Position numbers and translations under genes: made by a program. 24,088 nt of DNA, from NCBI GenBank assembly GCA_017430675.1, contig JAFRMM010000139.1, positions 1 to 24,088 of the forward strand. The letters are read 5' to 3'. The notes below the pieces were generated by a model, which worked only from the letters and a program-made list of their open reading frames with translations, had not been told where the DNA came from and made no database searches. This DNA is from Prevotella sp. (GTDB taxonomy: Bacteria; Bacteroidota; Bacteroidia; Bacteroidales; Bacteroidaceae). Of the stretch, positions 15,711-22,196 are shown piece by piece (the first letter of the stretch is position 1; each line of letters opens with the position of its first letter).

Positions 15711-15741
15711 TGATTTTTGCAAGCATTTAACAAATATTTCT
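15711..15741 (+). repeat. Direct repeat copy B, downstream of the DUF4251 gene
   Basis: This is the partner of 15087-15116, about 28 of 31 positions identical with one inserted base. The stretch 15665-15845 otherwise holds no gene, only AT-rich sequence and the next promoter. Confidence 0.7.
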
Positions 15742-15809
15742 CCTTTAAAAGTCCGTCCACATTTTTAGTTAAGGGTAAATATTTGTTTTTAAAACGGGTC
15801 ATATTTTAG

Positions 15810-15817
15810 TAACTTTG
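15810..15817 (+). promoter_or_regulatory. -7 element at the left edge of the R-M island
   Basis: TAACTTTG matches TAnnTTTG, with TTTT (3 of 4) 20 bases upstream. It is 29 bases before the 81-codon ORF and probably drives that ORF and the methyltransferases. A further TAGATTTG at 16104-16111, 15 bases before the first methyltransferase ATG, could give an additional short-leader start. Confidence 0.5.
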
Positions 15818-15845
15818 TGCCTGATTTAAGACCAAATACGAATCT

Positions 15846-16091
15846 ATGGCAAGTAGAAACATTATCCAACTCCACATATTGGCTACTGACGAGTTTGAGT
15901 TCTTCGGCTCTCCAGCAGCACTATATGACAGGCATTCATCAGAAGAATTGCTGATAACCCAGAAGTCATTGAACAACTATTTTAGTCGTTGTGGCGAAGA
16001 GCCCAAAATCTACCGCAATTCAGTATGCGAGATTCGCAAGGGCGAAATCTATACGAAGTCCAGTAATAGGGGTAGGAAAAAAAGAGAGTGA
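15846..16091 (+). CDS. Small hypothetical protein leading the R-M island
   Basis: The 81-residue ORF starts MASRNIIQLHILATDEFEFF 29 bases after a promoter-like element and ends 34 bases before the first methyltransferase. It contains GSPAALYDRHSSEELLITQKSLNNYF and ends in a basic region (IRKGEIYTKSSNRGRKKRE). The pattern of a short LAALY-like helix, a SLxNYF helix, a Y-x-N-x-x-C-x-I-x-K-G strand and a basic tail is one I associate with small accessory proteins of Bacteroidetes mobile elements, possibly DNA-binding; this is recollection, not a search result. No catalytic motif is seen. Its AT-rich composition matches the downstream R-M genes rather than the upstream lipoprotein. Confidence 0.6.
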   Translation: MASRNIIQLHILATDEFEFFGSPAALYDRHSSEELLITQKSLNNYFSRCGEEPKIYRNSVCEIRKGEIYTKSSNRGRKKRE

Positions 16092-16125
16092 TACTTCCTT
16101 ATATAGATTTGTAAAATATCTGATA

Positions 16126-17544
16126 ATGCAAGTTGTGTCATTCTTCGCAGGTTGTGGAGGGCTTGATTTGGGTTTTGAACAGGCAGGCTTCCAAGTGGTT
16201 TGGGCAAATGAGTTCGAACCATCTGTGCGTGATACTTATATTAAGAATCATCCTAATACAATATTTGTTTTAGAGGACATTAATAATATATCTTCAGAGA
16301 GTATTCCTGACTGCGATGGCTTTATCGGAGGGCCTCCATGTCAGTCGTGGAGTGTTGCAGGTAAGCAAAGAGGCTTGGACGATGAACGTGGGAAATTATT
16401 TCTGACTTATATTGGGTTGATTGAGGCTAAAAAGCCCAAATTCTTTCTGATCGAAAACGTTAAAGGTATTTTGGATGATATGTTTAAGGATGTATTTGAT
16501 GGTTTTCTTATCAGATTGGATTCCGCTGGATATGATGTCAAATGGGAGCTGCTTGATGCTGTGAATTATCGCGTTCCACAGAATCGTGAGCGAGTCTTTA
16601 TCATAGGTTTCAGAAAAGATTTACATATCTGTTATCGTTTTCCCATGCCAACAAGTATAGAACCAATACCACTGAATCGTGCAATAGGCGATATTCAGGA
16701 GGCACCCATTCATTATAGTGGTAAGGAACCTCTTCTAACTAATTTAGTACGCTCTAATCATGATGTATTGACTTCCACGTTTGGACCATTTTATTATAAG
16801 GGAAATCGTCGTAGAGGATGGAACCAACCATCTTTCACGATACATGCAACTGCAGATAACGTACCACTTCACCCATCATCACCCAAAATGTTGTTCTTTG
16901 GTCATGAGAATTGGAGTTTTCAACAAGGCAAAATAAAGGAATATAGAAGACTGAGCGTGAGAGAATGTGCTAGAATTCAAACATTCCCAGACAGTTTTAT
17001 TTTTGACTGTGATAATATTAGGGCTATATATAAAATGATAGGTAATGCTGTTCCTCCACGTATGGCGTATGTTTTGGCAAAATCAATTTATGACGTTCTT
17101 GAAAATATTCAAGAAAAACAGCCAGTAAAGCAGCAATCCAGTACTATAATGGATTCGTGTGTTCTCATTGGATATTTTAAAAATGTAGAGCATTACAATC
17201 TCATACTTAAAAATCGACTGTATTATGTTCGTTCAGATGGCCGAACGGGCTCCATCTTTAAACAAGATTGTTCTATGACCCCTAGATACCTGCTTTTGCA
17301 CCATGGTGATAAAGCCAATATATTTGAACTTGATGCAGAGGAACCAGTACTTGCTACAGGCGCTTTTCTTAAAACGATGGGCTTTAATAGTAATGGTGAA
17401 ATGTATCTATGTTTCAATCTAAAGGATTGTCTGGGGCATACAATTGAAGAATTAGGCGGCAATTTGCCCCATCCAAATTATGATCGAAATAACTATGCTC
17501 CATATTTTACTACGTTGGAGAAAGTGATATGCAAGAATTTATAA
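16126..17544 (+). CDS. C5-cytosine DNA methyltransferase, M.HaeIII-like, with C-terminal extension
   Basis: This enzyme transfers a methyl group from SAM to cytosine in a specific DNA site. The 472-residue protein shows motif I FAGCGGLDLGF (residues 7-17), motif IV GGPPCQSW with catalytic Cys 72, motif VI ENV (110-112), motif VIII QNRERVFIIGF, motif IX RRLSVRECARIQTFPDSF and motif X MIGNAVPPRMAY. Its sequence, including the recognition-region stretch WNQPSFTIHATADNVPLHP, recalls M.HaeIII (WNEPAFTVQASGRQCQLHP), so a GGCC-like or related GG...CC target is plausible. After motif X, about 145 extra residues follow (GYFKNVEHYNLILKNRLYYV, TPRYLLLHHGD and onward), which M.HaeIII lacks. The frame is open from 15991, but MQVVSFFAGCGG at 16126 is the natural start. 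The second methyltransferase follows 20 bases on. Confidence 0.93.
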   Translation: MQVVSFFAGCGGLDLGFEQAGFQVVWANEFEPSVRDTYIKNHPNTIFVLEDINNISSESIPDCDGFIGGPPCQSWSVAGKQRGLDDERGKLFLTYIGLIEAKKPKFFLIENVKGILDDMFKDVFDGFLIRLDSAGYDVKWELLDAVNYRVPQNRERVFIIGFRKDLHICYRFPMPTSIEPIPLNRAIGDIQEAPIHYSGKEPLLTNLVRSNHDVLTSTFGPFYYKGNRRRGWNQPSFTIHATADNVPLHPSSPKMLFFGHENWSFQQGKIKEYRRLSVRECARIQTFPDSFIFDCDNIRAIYKMIGNAVPPRMAYVLAKSIYDVLENIQEKQPVKQQSSTIMDSCVLIGYFKNVEHYNLILKNRLYYVRSDGRTGSIFKQDCSMTPRYLLLHHGDKANIFELDAEEPVLATGAFLKTMGFNSNGEMYLCFNLKDCLGHTIEELGGNLPHPNYDRNNYAPYFTTLEKVICKNL

Positions 17545-17564
17545 GCAGAGAATAAAAGACAAAA

Positions 17565-18836
17565 ATGGATAAATTTACGTTTATAGATCTTTTTTGTGGA
17601 ATAGGAGGTTTTCATCAGGCAATGACAGAACTTGGTGGCACTTGCTTATATGCATGTGATATTGATGTTGATTGCCGAAAGACATACGAAAAGAATTATG
17701 GTATAAAGCCAGATGGCGATATTACCAAGGTTAATGCGAAAGATATTCCCCCCCATGACGTATTATGCGCAGGTTTTCCATGCCAGGCTTTTTCTAAGGC
17801 AGGAAATCGTCTTGGATTTAAAGACAAAACAAAGGGTACTCTGTTTTTTGACATTATGAGGATACTGGAACACCATCACCCCAAATATGCATTATTGGAG
17901 AATGTCAGGAACCTGGCAAGTCATGATCATGGTAATACATGGAGAGTTATTCATGATTCCTTGGATGATGCGGGATATAATGTAATCGATGAGCCTGTCA
18001 TTTTTAGCCCACATTATATAGGTGTACCCCAACATCGAGAACGTGTTTTTATAATGTGTGTAAGAAAAGACTTGGGAACACTACCACCTTTTTACTTTAA
18101 TATCAGCAAAATCCCTCGTTGCAGTATTGATGATATTCTTCTTAATGATGATGAAATAGAGGACTTAGAACTCTATAAACTTAGAGATGACCAGATAGAA
18201 TGGATAGATTTATGGAATGAGTTCGTACAGAATATCAAATGTGATAAACTGCCAGGTTTCCCTGTTTGGGCAGACTCCTTATGTTCTTTAGAAGACAATC
18301 ATCTGGTTAAAGACTGGGATAATCTTCCTAAATGGATGCAGAATTTCATTATAAAGAATAATGAATTATGGAAAGGTAATAAAGAATTTATTGCCAACTG
18401 GTTACCTAGAGCCTATAAAAACAAGAATTTCTTTGGTTCTAAGGCAAAGTTTGAATGGCAGGCGGGTGAGACTAAAACACCCAATGTGTGGATTCATATT
18501 ATGCAGATTCGACCATCTGGACTTCGTGTAAAACCAGGTACATACTTTCCTGCTTTGGTTGCTATAACCCAAACATCCATAGTTGGGAAGCGAAAAAGAT
18601 TCTTGACACCTAGGGAATGTGCCAGGCTTCAGAGTTTTCCTGATTCTTTTCAATATGATGAGAAGAACGCTCAGGCATATAAACAATTTGGAAACAGTAT
18701 AAATGTCGAACTTGTAAAAGTCTTTGCAAAATACATGTTTGGAGATAAAGAAATGCAGCATCAATATTCAAAAGAGGTGCAATTTCCTCCAGACAAAAGG
18801 GAATTGGAGTTAGATTTATTTAGTGATAATCAATAG
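17565..18836 (+). CDS. Second C5-cytosine DNA methyltransferase
   Basis: The 423-residue protein has the full C5 set: motif I DLFCGIGGF (8-16), motif IV FPCQAFS with catalytic Cys 73, motif VI ENV (112-114), motif VIII QHRERVFI (156-163), a long target-recognition region (about 185-340), motif IX TPRECARLQSFPDSF (348-362) and motif X FGNSINVELV (375-384). Apart from the motifs it is not closely similar to the first methyltransferase, so it is not a recent tandem duplicate. Two C5 enzymes with one nuclease often means an asymmetric site with one enzyme per strand; another possibility is that one protects against a second system. It is followed at once by an intrinsic terminator. Confidence 0.93.
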   Translation: MDKFTFIDLFCGIGGFHQAMTELGGTCLYACDIDVDCRKTYEKNYGIKPDGDITKVNAKDIPPHDVLCAGFPCQAFSKAGNRLGFKDKTKGTLFFDIMRILEHHHPKYALLENVRNLASHDHGNTWRVIHDSLDDAGYNVIDEPVIFSPHYIGVPQHRERVFIMCVRKDLGTLPPFYFNISKIPRCSIDDILLNDDEIEDLELYKLRDDQIEWIDLWNEFVQNIKCDKLPGFPVWADSLCSLEDNHLVKDWDNLPKWMQNFIIKNNELWKGNKEFIANWLPRAYKNKNFFGSKAKFEWQAGETKTPNVWIHIMQIRPSGLRVKPGTYFPALVAITQTSIVGKRKRFLTPRECARLQSFPDSFQYDEKNAQAYKQFGNSINVELVKVFAKYMFGDKEMQHQYSKEVQFPPDKRELELDLFSDNQ

Positions 18837-18839
18837 TAA

Positions 18840-18865
18840 GCATCGCGAAAGCGGTGCTTTTTTTT
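18840..18865 (+). terminator. Intrinsic terminator between methyltransferase 2 and the controller gene
   Basis: GCATCGC-GAAA-GCGGTGC forms a 7-bp stem (one T-G wobble) with a GAAA tetraloop, followed by eight T. It begins 3 bases after the methyltransferase stop and ends about 20 bases before the XRE ATG, so it lies inside an otherwise continuous gene cluster. Confidence 0.85.
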
Positions 18866-18885
18866 ATGATACTTATTGTAGGTAT

Positions 18886-19098
18886 ATGGCACGAGTAGAA
18901 TTAGTAGAATTAGGCAAGGTTATTAAGTCTAAAAGAGAACGAAAAGGTTTAACACAGATTGAATTAGCAATAAAATCTGGTGTTGACAGAAATTATGTTG
19001 GTATGCTTGAAAGAGGGGAAAGAAATCCGTCTTATCTCTCATTGTTGAAAATATCAAAAGGTCTAGGAATTCCAGTGTATCATTTAATAAAACCGTAA
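18886..19098 (+). CDS. Small XRE-family regulator, R-M controller (C) protein-like
   Basis: The 70-residue protein MARVELVELGKVIKSKRERK... is almost entirely one helix-turn-helix domain: LGKVIKSKRERKGLTQIELAIKSGVDRNYVGMLERGERNPSYLSLLKISKGLGI. Its size and the YVGMLERGERNPS recognition segment are typical of the C proteins that time expression of restriction endonucleases, and it directly precedes the predicted endonuclease (stop and next ATG separated by one base), as C genes usually do. An alternative is a generic phage-type repressor. The ORF is open to 18823, but the start at 18886 is chosen because the terminator lies upstream. I could not identify a convincing operator or promoter in the 20 bases between terminator and start. 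Confidence 0.85.
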   Translation: MARVELVELGKVIKSKRERKGLTQIELAIKSGVDRNYVGMLERGERNPSYLSLLKISKGLGIPVYHLIKP

Positions 19099-19099
19099 T

Positions 19100-19990
19100 A
19101 TGCTTTACACTACAACCCTAAACGAAATTGAGACCAACATCAATACTGGTGTTGAGTATGAAATTGCGCTTTTCGCAAAATTGATAGAAAAGAATAGCAC
19201 CGATTATTCTAAAGTCATGAATTCAATACGTAAGCGCCATGATAGTTCAAAAGTTCTTCAAATAATGAAAATGACAAACATCCAAGCAATATTGAATGAA
19301 TTAGCCAAGAAGAACCTGAATCTCAAGGATGTTACATTTGAAACTCAAAATGATGAAGTAGGCCCTGCAGATATTGTAATGGTAGTAGAAGATTCAAACA
19401 GTAATGAGTCTAAGATCGGTCTGTCTGTGAAATATGCTAATACCTGCACCTTAAATGTTACAGGAAAGAACTTCATTACGGATTCACAAATTGCGAATTT
19501 AAGAAGCCAATTGCATTCTTATTCTCAAGAATATATTCAGGAAATGACAGACAAATATGATGGTGTTGAAAATTGGTTTAGAAAGAGAAGACCAAGTAAA
19601 ACAACAGATGCATATATAGACTTAATACGAGATGCCGTTATTGAAAACTGGCCTTATGTAAAGAATAAGGAAAAGTTGCTGAGTTTATTGTTTCATAGTG
19701 ATTCTCCCATCCCATTTTGGGTAGTTACATATAAGAAAAATGGCTACGAATTAAAGACAGTTCCTCAAACTGTTGATGTGTCTAGGGCTAAAGATGTTAC
19801 TGTTGGAAAATATCAAACTTCATACGTGGCTTTCTACCTTGATAATAGAAAGGTTGGGCACATGCAAGTCAAGTTTAATAACGGTTTTGTTGAAAAATGC
19901 AAGAAAAAGAATCCTGACATTACATGTGAAGGTGTTAAGATGTCTTATGGACAGCCTTTTTCTTCTTGGAATTTTAGTGTGGAAAAATAG
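19100..19990 (+). CDS. Predicted type II restriction endonuclease
   Basis: The 296-residue protein follows the controller gene by one base. Residues 17-31 (GVEYEIALFAKLIEK) resemble the N-terminal helix with a conserved Glu of PD-(D/E)xK nucleases. The core is then VGPADIVMVV (Asp 91), a turn, and KIGLSVKYANTCTLNVTGKNF, with Lys 111. This D-x19-S-x-K arrangement, followed by a polar N-x-T-G segment, recalls HaeIII-type endonucleases (GDVRDV, then IGLSIKHN), consistent with the HaeIII-like methyltransferase in the same cluster. The usual acidic residue before the lysine is Ser 109, so the active site is a variant. Context (two methyltransferases and a C-like protein) is the main support for the call. 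Confidence in the exact family is low. Confidence 0.72.
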   Translation: MLYTTTLNEIETNINTGVEYEIALFAKLIEKNSTDYSKVMNSIRKRHDSSKVLQIMKMTNIQAILNELAKKNLNLKDVTFETQNDEVGPADIVMVVEDSNSNESKIGLSVKYANTCTLNVTGKNFITDSQIANLRSQLHSYSQEYIQEMTDKYDGVENWFRKRRPSKTTDAYIDLIRDAVIENWPYVKNKEKLLSLLFHSDSPIPFWVVTYKKNGYELKTVPQTVDVSRAKDVTVGKYQTSYVAFYLDNRKVGHMQVKFNNGFVEKCKKKNPDITCEGVKMSYGQPFSSWNFSVEK

Positions 19991-20002
19991 AATAAAAGGT
20001 AT

Positions 20003-21043
20003 ATGTTAAAAGAACTATTTGAAAAGAATCCTCATATCATTATCAATACTGATATTGATGGAATATTAAGCGGAATTATTCTGTGTAAGTATTGTAATTG
20101 CCAAATAGTCGGTTTTACAAACAGTAAAGATTCTGTATGGCTGGCAGACGGTTATGACGATCTCTACAAATATGTATATATTGATATGTTCGTCACCAAT
20201 GATGAAGCAATATGCATTGATCAACATATTGTCGCTGTTAATGATGCTCACATGAAAAGAATCATGAAACTGGGTAACAAATACAGTCCCCAAAGTGATG
20301 ATAGTAAAAATCTGAGGGTATTTAGTTCTGAGGGATTTAAAAATAAGTATCCATTTGGAACGGTACAATACCTCATAGCGCAATTAGAGAGTGAAGACGT
20401 GAAAATCTCTCTACCAAACCTATATGCGTCAGTTCCCAATTCTAAGATTAAAATTGGCGATTTATTGCATAGGGCTGATGATGCAATGAAAACATCTATG
20501 TATGCATATAAAAGTAATGCTGATTTCTGGTGGAAATGGCTTGATGAGAAGGCACCAAAGGGGAGCATTATGAAATTAAAAGCATATTTAGATAAAATGG
20601 GTTCTGCATCTGATGAGATTGTCGATGCTATAAAATTAGCAGACGGTAAGAGACATAAGAAAGAAGAATATGAGGATCAAAGGAAGAAGATAGTTGAGGA
20701 TATTAAGACAAAGACAAAGGCTTATTTCAAAGAACAGTTTAAATGTAAATCAGGTGATGGGGGATTTAAAGATATTGTAGATGGGCACAATAATATTCTT
20801 CCCAATATTGAAAAGTACATTAAGTCAATTGCTCTGTTGTTTGGGATTAGTGATTTGAAAATCCCTAATCATTATATTGTACATAAAGGAAAGGTTTGTC
20901 GGACACGTTGGCTTGATATCTTTGAAAATGATTTCTTAAAAGATTATACGATATGTGGTCATAAAGTTTTTTCTTATGCCTTTATCTATGGTCCAGACAA
21001 TGATGGACAGACCAATTTTAGTTTCACTATAGATATGAAATAA
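20003..21043 (+). CDS. DHH-phosphoesterase-like protein at the end of the R-M operon
   Basis: The 346-residue soluble protein starts 12 bases after the endonuclease stop. Its N-terminus reads HIIINTDIDGILSGIIL (residues 11-27), which fits motif I (D-x-D-G-x-x-S) of the DHH/RecJ phosphoesterase family. YIDMF (Asp 61) fits motif II, CIDQHI (residues 71-76) looks like the DHH motif III with the middle His replaced by Gln, and LLHRADD (154-160) could supply motif IV. A lysine-rich, helical middle (215-250) and a C-terminal region, KIPNHYIVHKGKVCRTRWLDIFEN, with no recognised motif follow. DHH proteins hydrolyse nucleic acids, cyclic dinucleotides, pyrophosphate or oligonucleotides; which applies here is unknown. 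It is AT-rich like the other island genes and is the last of the cluster. I know of no standard R-M component of this type. Confidence 0.55.
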   Translation: MLKELFEKNPHIIINTDIDGILSGIILCKYCNCQIVGFTNSKDSVWLADGYDDLYKYVYIDMFVTNDEAICIDQHIVAVNDAHMKRIMKLGNKYSPQSDDSKNLRVFSSEGFKNKYPFGTVQYLIAQLESEDVKISLPNLYASVPNSKIKIGDLLHRADDAMKTSMYAYKSNADFWWKWLDEKAPKGSIMKLKAYLDKMGSASDEIVDAIKLADGKRHKKEEYEDQRKKIVEDIKTKTKAYFKEQFKCKSGDGGFKDIVDGHNNILPNIEKYIKSIALLFGISDLKIPNHYIVHKGKVCRTRWLDIFENDFLKDYTICGHKVFSYAFIYGPDNDGQTNFSFTIDMK

Positions 21044-21051
21044 ATTAGATA

Positions 21052-21083
21052 TTTGGAAACTATAGTTATAATTACTAAATTTG
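21052..21083 (+). promoter_or_regulatory. Promoter of the 96-residue lipoprotein gene
   Basis: TTTG at 21052-21055, 20 bases, then TAAATTTG at 21076-21083: full consensus, 19 bases before the ATG at 21103. It marks the right edge of the AT-rich island. Confidence 0.85.
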
Positions 21084-21102
21084 TAGTATTTTGTATAGCG
21101 TT

Positions 21103-21393
21103 ATGAAGAAGTGTATTGTTTCTTTGGTTTTCGCATTCTCAGCATTGGTGATGCTGAGTGGATGCATCGTTTCGGAAGATAAACTGACAGACAAGGTGAC
21201 ACAGGGCATCGTGGAGTATGAACAGCAGCAGGGGAACCGTCTGGAGGTGACTGATCTGAAACTCGAAAAGAGCGATGGGAAAGGTTACAAGGGTGTGCTG
21301 ACTGGCAAACTCAACGGTGAGGACGTGACCTATGACGTGACTGTTGATGATGCTGGTGATGACTTCGATGTAGATTGGGAACTGAGGAAGTAG
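21103..21393 (+). CDS. Small lipoprotein, possibly DUF4333-like
   Basis: The 96-residue protein starts MKKCIVSLVFAFSALVM with the lipobox LSGC (Cys 20 or so), so it is exported and lipidated. The mature part is short and acidic: KLTDKVTQGIVEYEQQQGNR, then LEVTDLKLEKSDGKGYKGVLTGKLNGEDVTYDVTVDDAGDDFDVDWEL. The alternating pattern of a G-x-x-Y-x-G-x-L-x-G strand and a terminal V/D-W-x-L recalls DUF4333 or PepSY-like small beta domains; that assignment is tentative. It sits directly upstream of the Nudix gene (1-49 bases, depending on the start) and probably shares its transcript. Confidence 0.8.
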   Translation: MKKCIVSLVFAFSALVMLSGCIVSEDKLTDKVTQGIVEYEQQQGNRLEVTDLKLEKSDGKGYKGVLTGKLNGEDVTYDVTVDDAGDDFDVDWELRK

Positions 21394-21442
21394 AATGGCT
21401 AATCTCTCTCCACAACAGCGGCATGCTGAAAGTAGCAGAGGA

Positions 21443-21838
21443 ATGAAACAGATTGAAGTCGTGGCAGCGATCATACATGATGACGAGGGGCGGGTCTTCG
21501 CCACTCAGCGGGGGTATGGCGATTATAAGGATGGCTGGGAGTTCCCTGGTGGCAAGATAGAGCAGGGGGAAACTCCTGAGGAAGCGCTGAAGCGTGAGAT
21601 CTGGGAGGAACTGGAAACGAAGATCGTCGTAGAACGATTGATACAAACCGTGGATTACGACTATCCTGCTTTTCATCTGACGATGCACTGTTTCTGGTGC
21701 CATATCGGGAGCGGATCGCTCACGCTGAAGGAGCACGAGGCGGCTCGTTGGCTGAAGCCTGAGGAACTGGACAGCGTGGATTGGCTGCCAGCGGATAGAA
21801 TTGTAGTCAGAGGACGAAGACTAAAGAAGGGGTGCTAA
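21443..21838 (+). CDS. MutT-like Nudix NTP pyrophosphohydrolase
   Basis: This is a Nudix hydrolase of the 8-oxo-dGTP diphosphatase (MutT) type, which removes oxidised nucleotides from the pool. From the ATG at 21443 the 131-residue protein starts MKQIEVVAAIIHDDEGRVFA, then TQRGYGDYKDGWEFPGGK leading into the Nudix box GKIEQGETPEEALKREIWEEL (G-x5-E-x7-REU-x-EE, complete), then HEAARWLKPEELDSVDWLPAD. This is the usual MutT length. An in-frame ATG at 21395 would add 16 polar residues; I prefer 21443 because the family starts there and a purine-rich AGAGGA precedes it. It lies between a lipoprotein gene and a Cys-rich membrane protein gene in a probable three-gene unit. Confidence 0.9.
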   Translation: MKQIEVVAAIIHDDEGRVFATQRGYGDYKDGWEFPGGKIEQGETPEEALKREIWEELETKIVVERLIQTVDYDYPAFHLTMHCFWCHIGSGSLTLKEHEAARWLKPEELDSVDWLPADRIVVRGRRLKKGC

Positions 21839-21842
21839 TAGT

Positions 21843-22019
21843 ATGCAGACCGCAATGACGATCATCATCATTGCCCTGGCAGTGGGCTATGCAGCATGGC
21901 GTGGCTATAGGGCTTTTCGTCGTGCCAATGACCCTTGTTATGGGTGTAGTGGTTGTGCGCTGAAAGAGGCTCAAAAGGCCGCCTGCAAGAAAAAAGCAGA
22001 TTGTTACCACAAAAAATAG
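21843..22019 (+). CDS. FeoB-associated-type Cys-rich membrane protein
   Basis: The 58-residue product starts MQTAMTIIIIALAVGYAAWR, one N-terminal membrane helix, then a basic stretch (GYRAFRRAND) and the cysteine cluster CYGCSGCALKE with later Cys residues in AACKKKADCYHKK. A single helix plus a C-x-x-C-x-x-C motif is the pattern of the short proteins annotated as FeoB-associated Cys-rich membrane proteins, thought to bind iron or another metal at the inner membrane. No feoB is in the window, so the family name describes resemblance only. It begins 4 bases after the Nudix stop. Confidence 0.75.
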   Translation: MQTAMTIIIIALAVGYAAWRGYRAFRRANDPCYGCSGCALKEAQKAACKKKADCYHKK

Positions 22020-22027
22020 GGCAAAAA

Positions 22028-22059
22028 TTTGGCCGTGTCGATTATTATTCCTACCTTTG
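22028..22059 (+). promoter_or_regulatory. Promoter of tRNA-Cys
   Basis: TTTG at 22028-22031, 20 bases, then TACCTTTG at 22052-22059: a full consensus promoter 18 bases before the mature tRNA 5' end. Confidence 0.85.
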
Positions 22060-22077
22060 CACCCGCATTCAAGAAAA

Positions 22078-22148
22078 GGTGCCTTGGATGAGTGGCTTAG
22101 TCAACGGTCTGCAAAACCGTCTACGGCGGTTCGAATCCGCCAGGCACC
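22078..22148 (+). tRNA. tRNA-Cys (anticodon GCA)
   Basis: The acceptor strands GGTGCCT (22078-22084) and AGGCACC (22142-22148) pair fully. The anticodon arm ACGGT-CTGCAAA-ACCGT places GCA at 22111-22113. The T arm is GGCGG-TTCGAAT-CCGCC. At 71 bases it has the short length usual for tRNA-Cys. CCA is not encoded. It has its own promoter and a following hairpin terminator. Confidence 0.95.
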
Positions 22149-22159
22149 TCAGAGCAAAG

Positions 22160-22196
22160 TTCGGAAACATCCTGTAAAAAGGTGTTTCCGAATTTT
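22160..22196 (+). terminator. Terminator after tRNA-Cys
   Basis: TTCGGAAACA (22160-22169) pairs perfectly with TGTTTCCGAA (22183-22192), a 10-bp stem with a 13-base loop, followed by TTTT. It reaches into the stop codon of the convergent acetyltransferase gene (22195-22197). Confidence 0.8.

Noticed and set aside
15032..15802. 256-codon minus-strand frame across the DUF4251 gene
   Set aside because: It covers repeats and a well-supported plus-strand lipoprotein gene; similar KNQK...FL segments at both ends only reflect the flanking DNA repeats.
16126..18836. The two methyltransferases as a tandem duplication or a split gene
   Set aside because: Each has a complete motif I to X set and they differ strongly outside the motifs, with different recognition regions.
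22078..22192. tRNA-Cys as attachment site of the R-M island
   Set aside because: The island ends about 1 kb upstream, with GC-rich genes between, there is no integrase, and no copy of the tRNA 3' end is seen near 15.7 kb.
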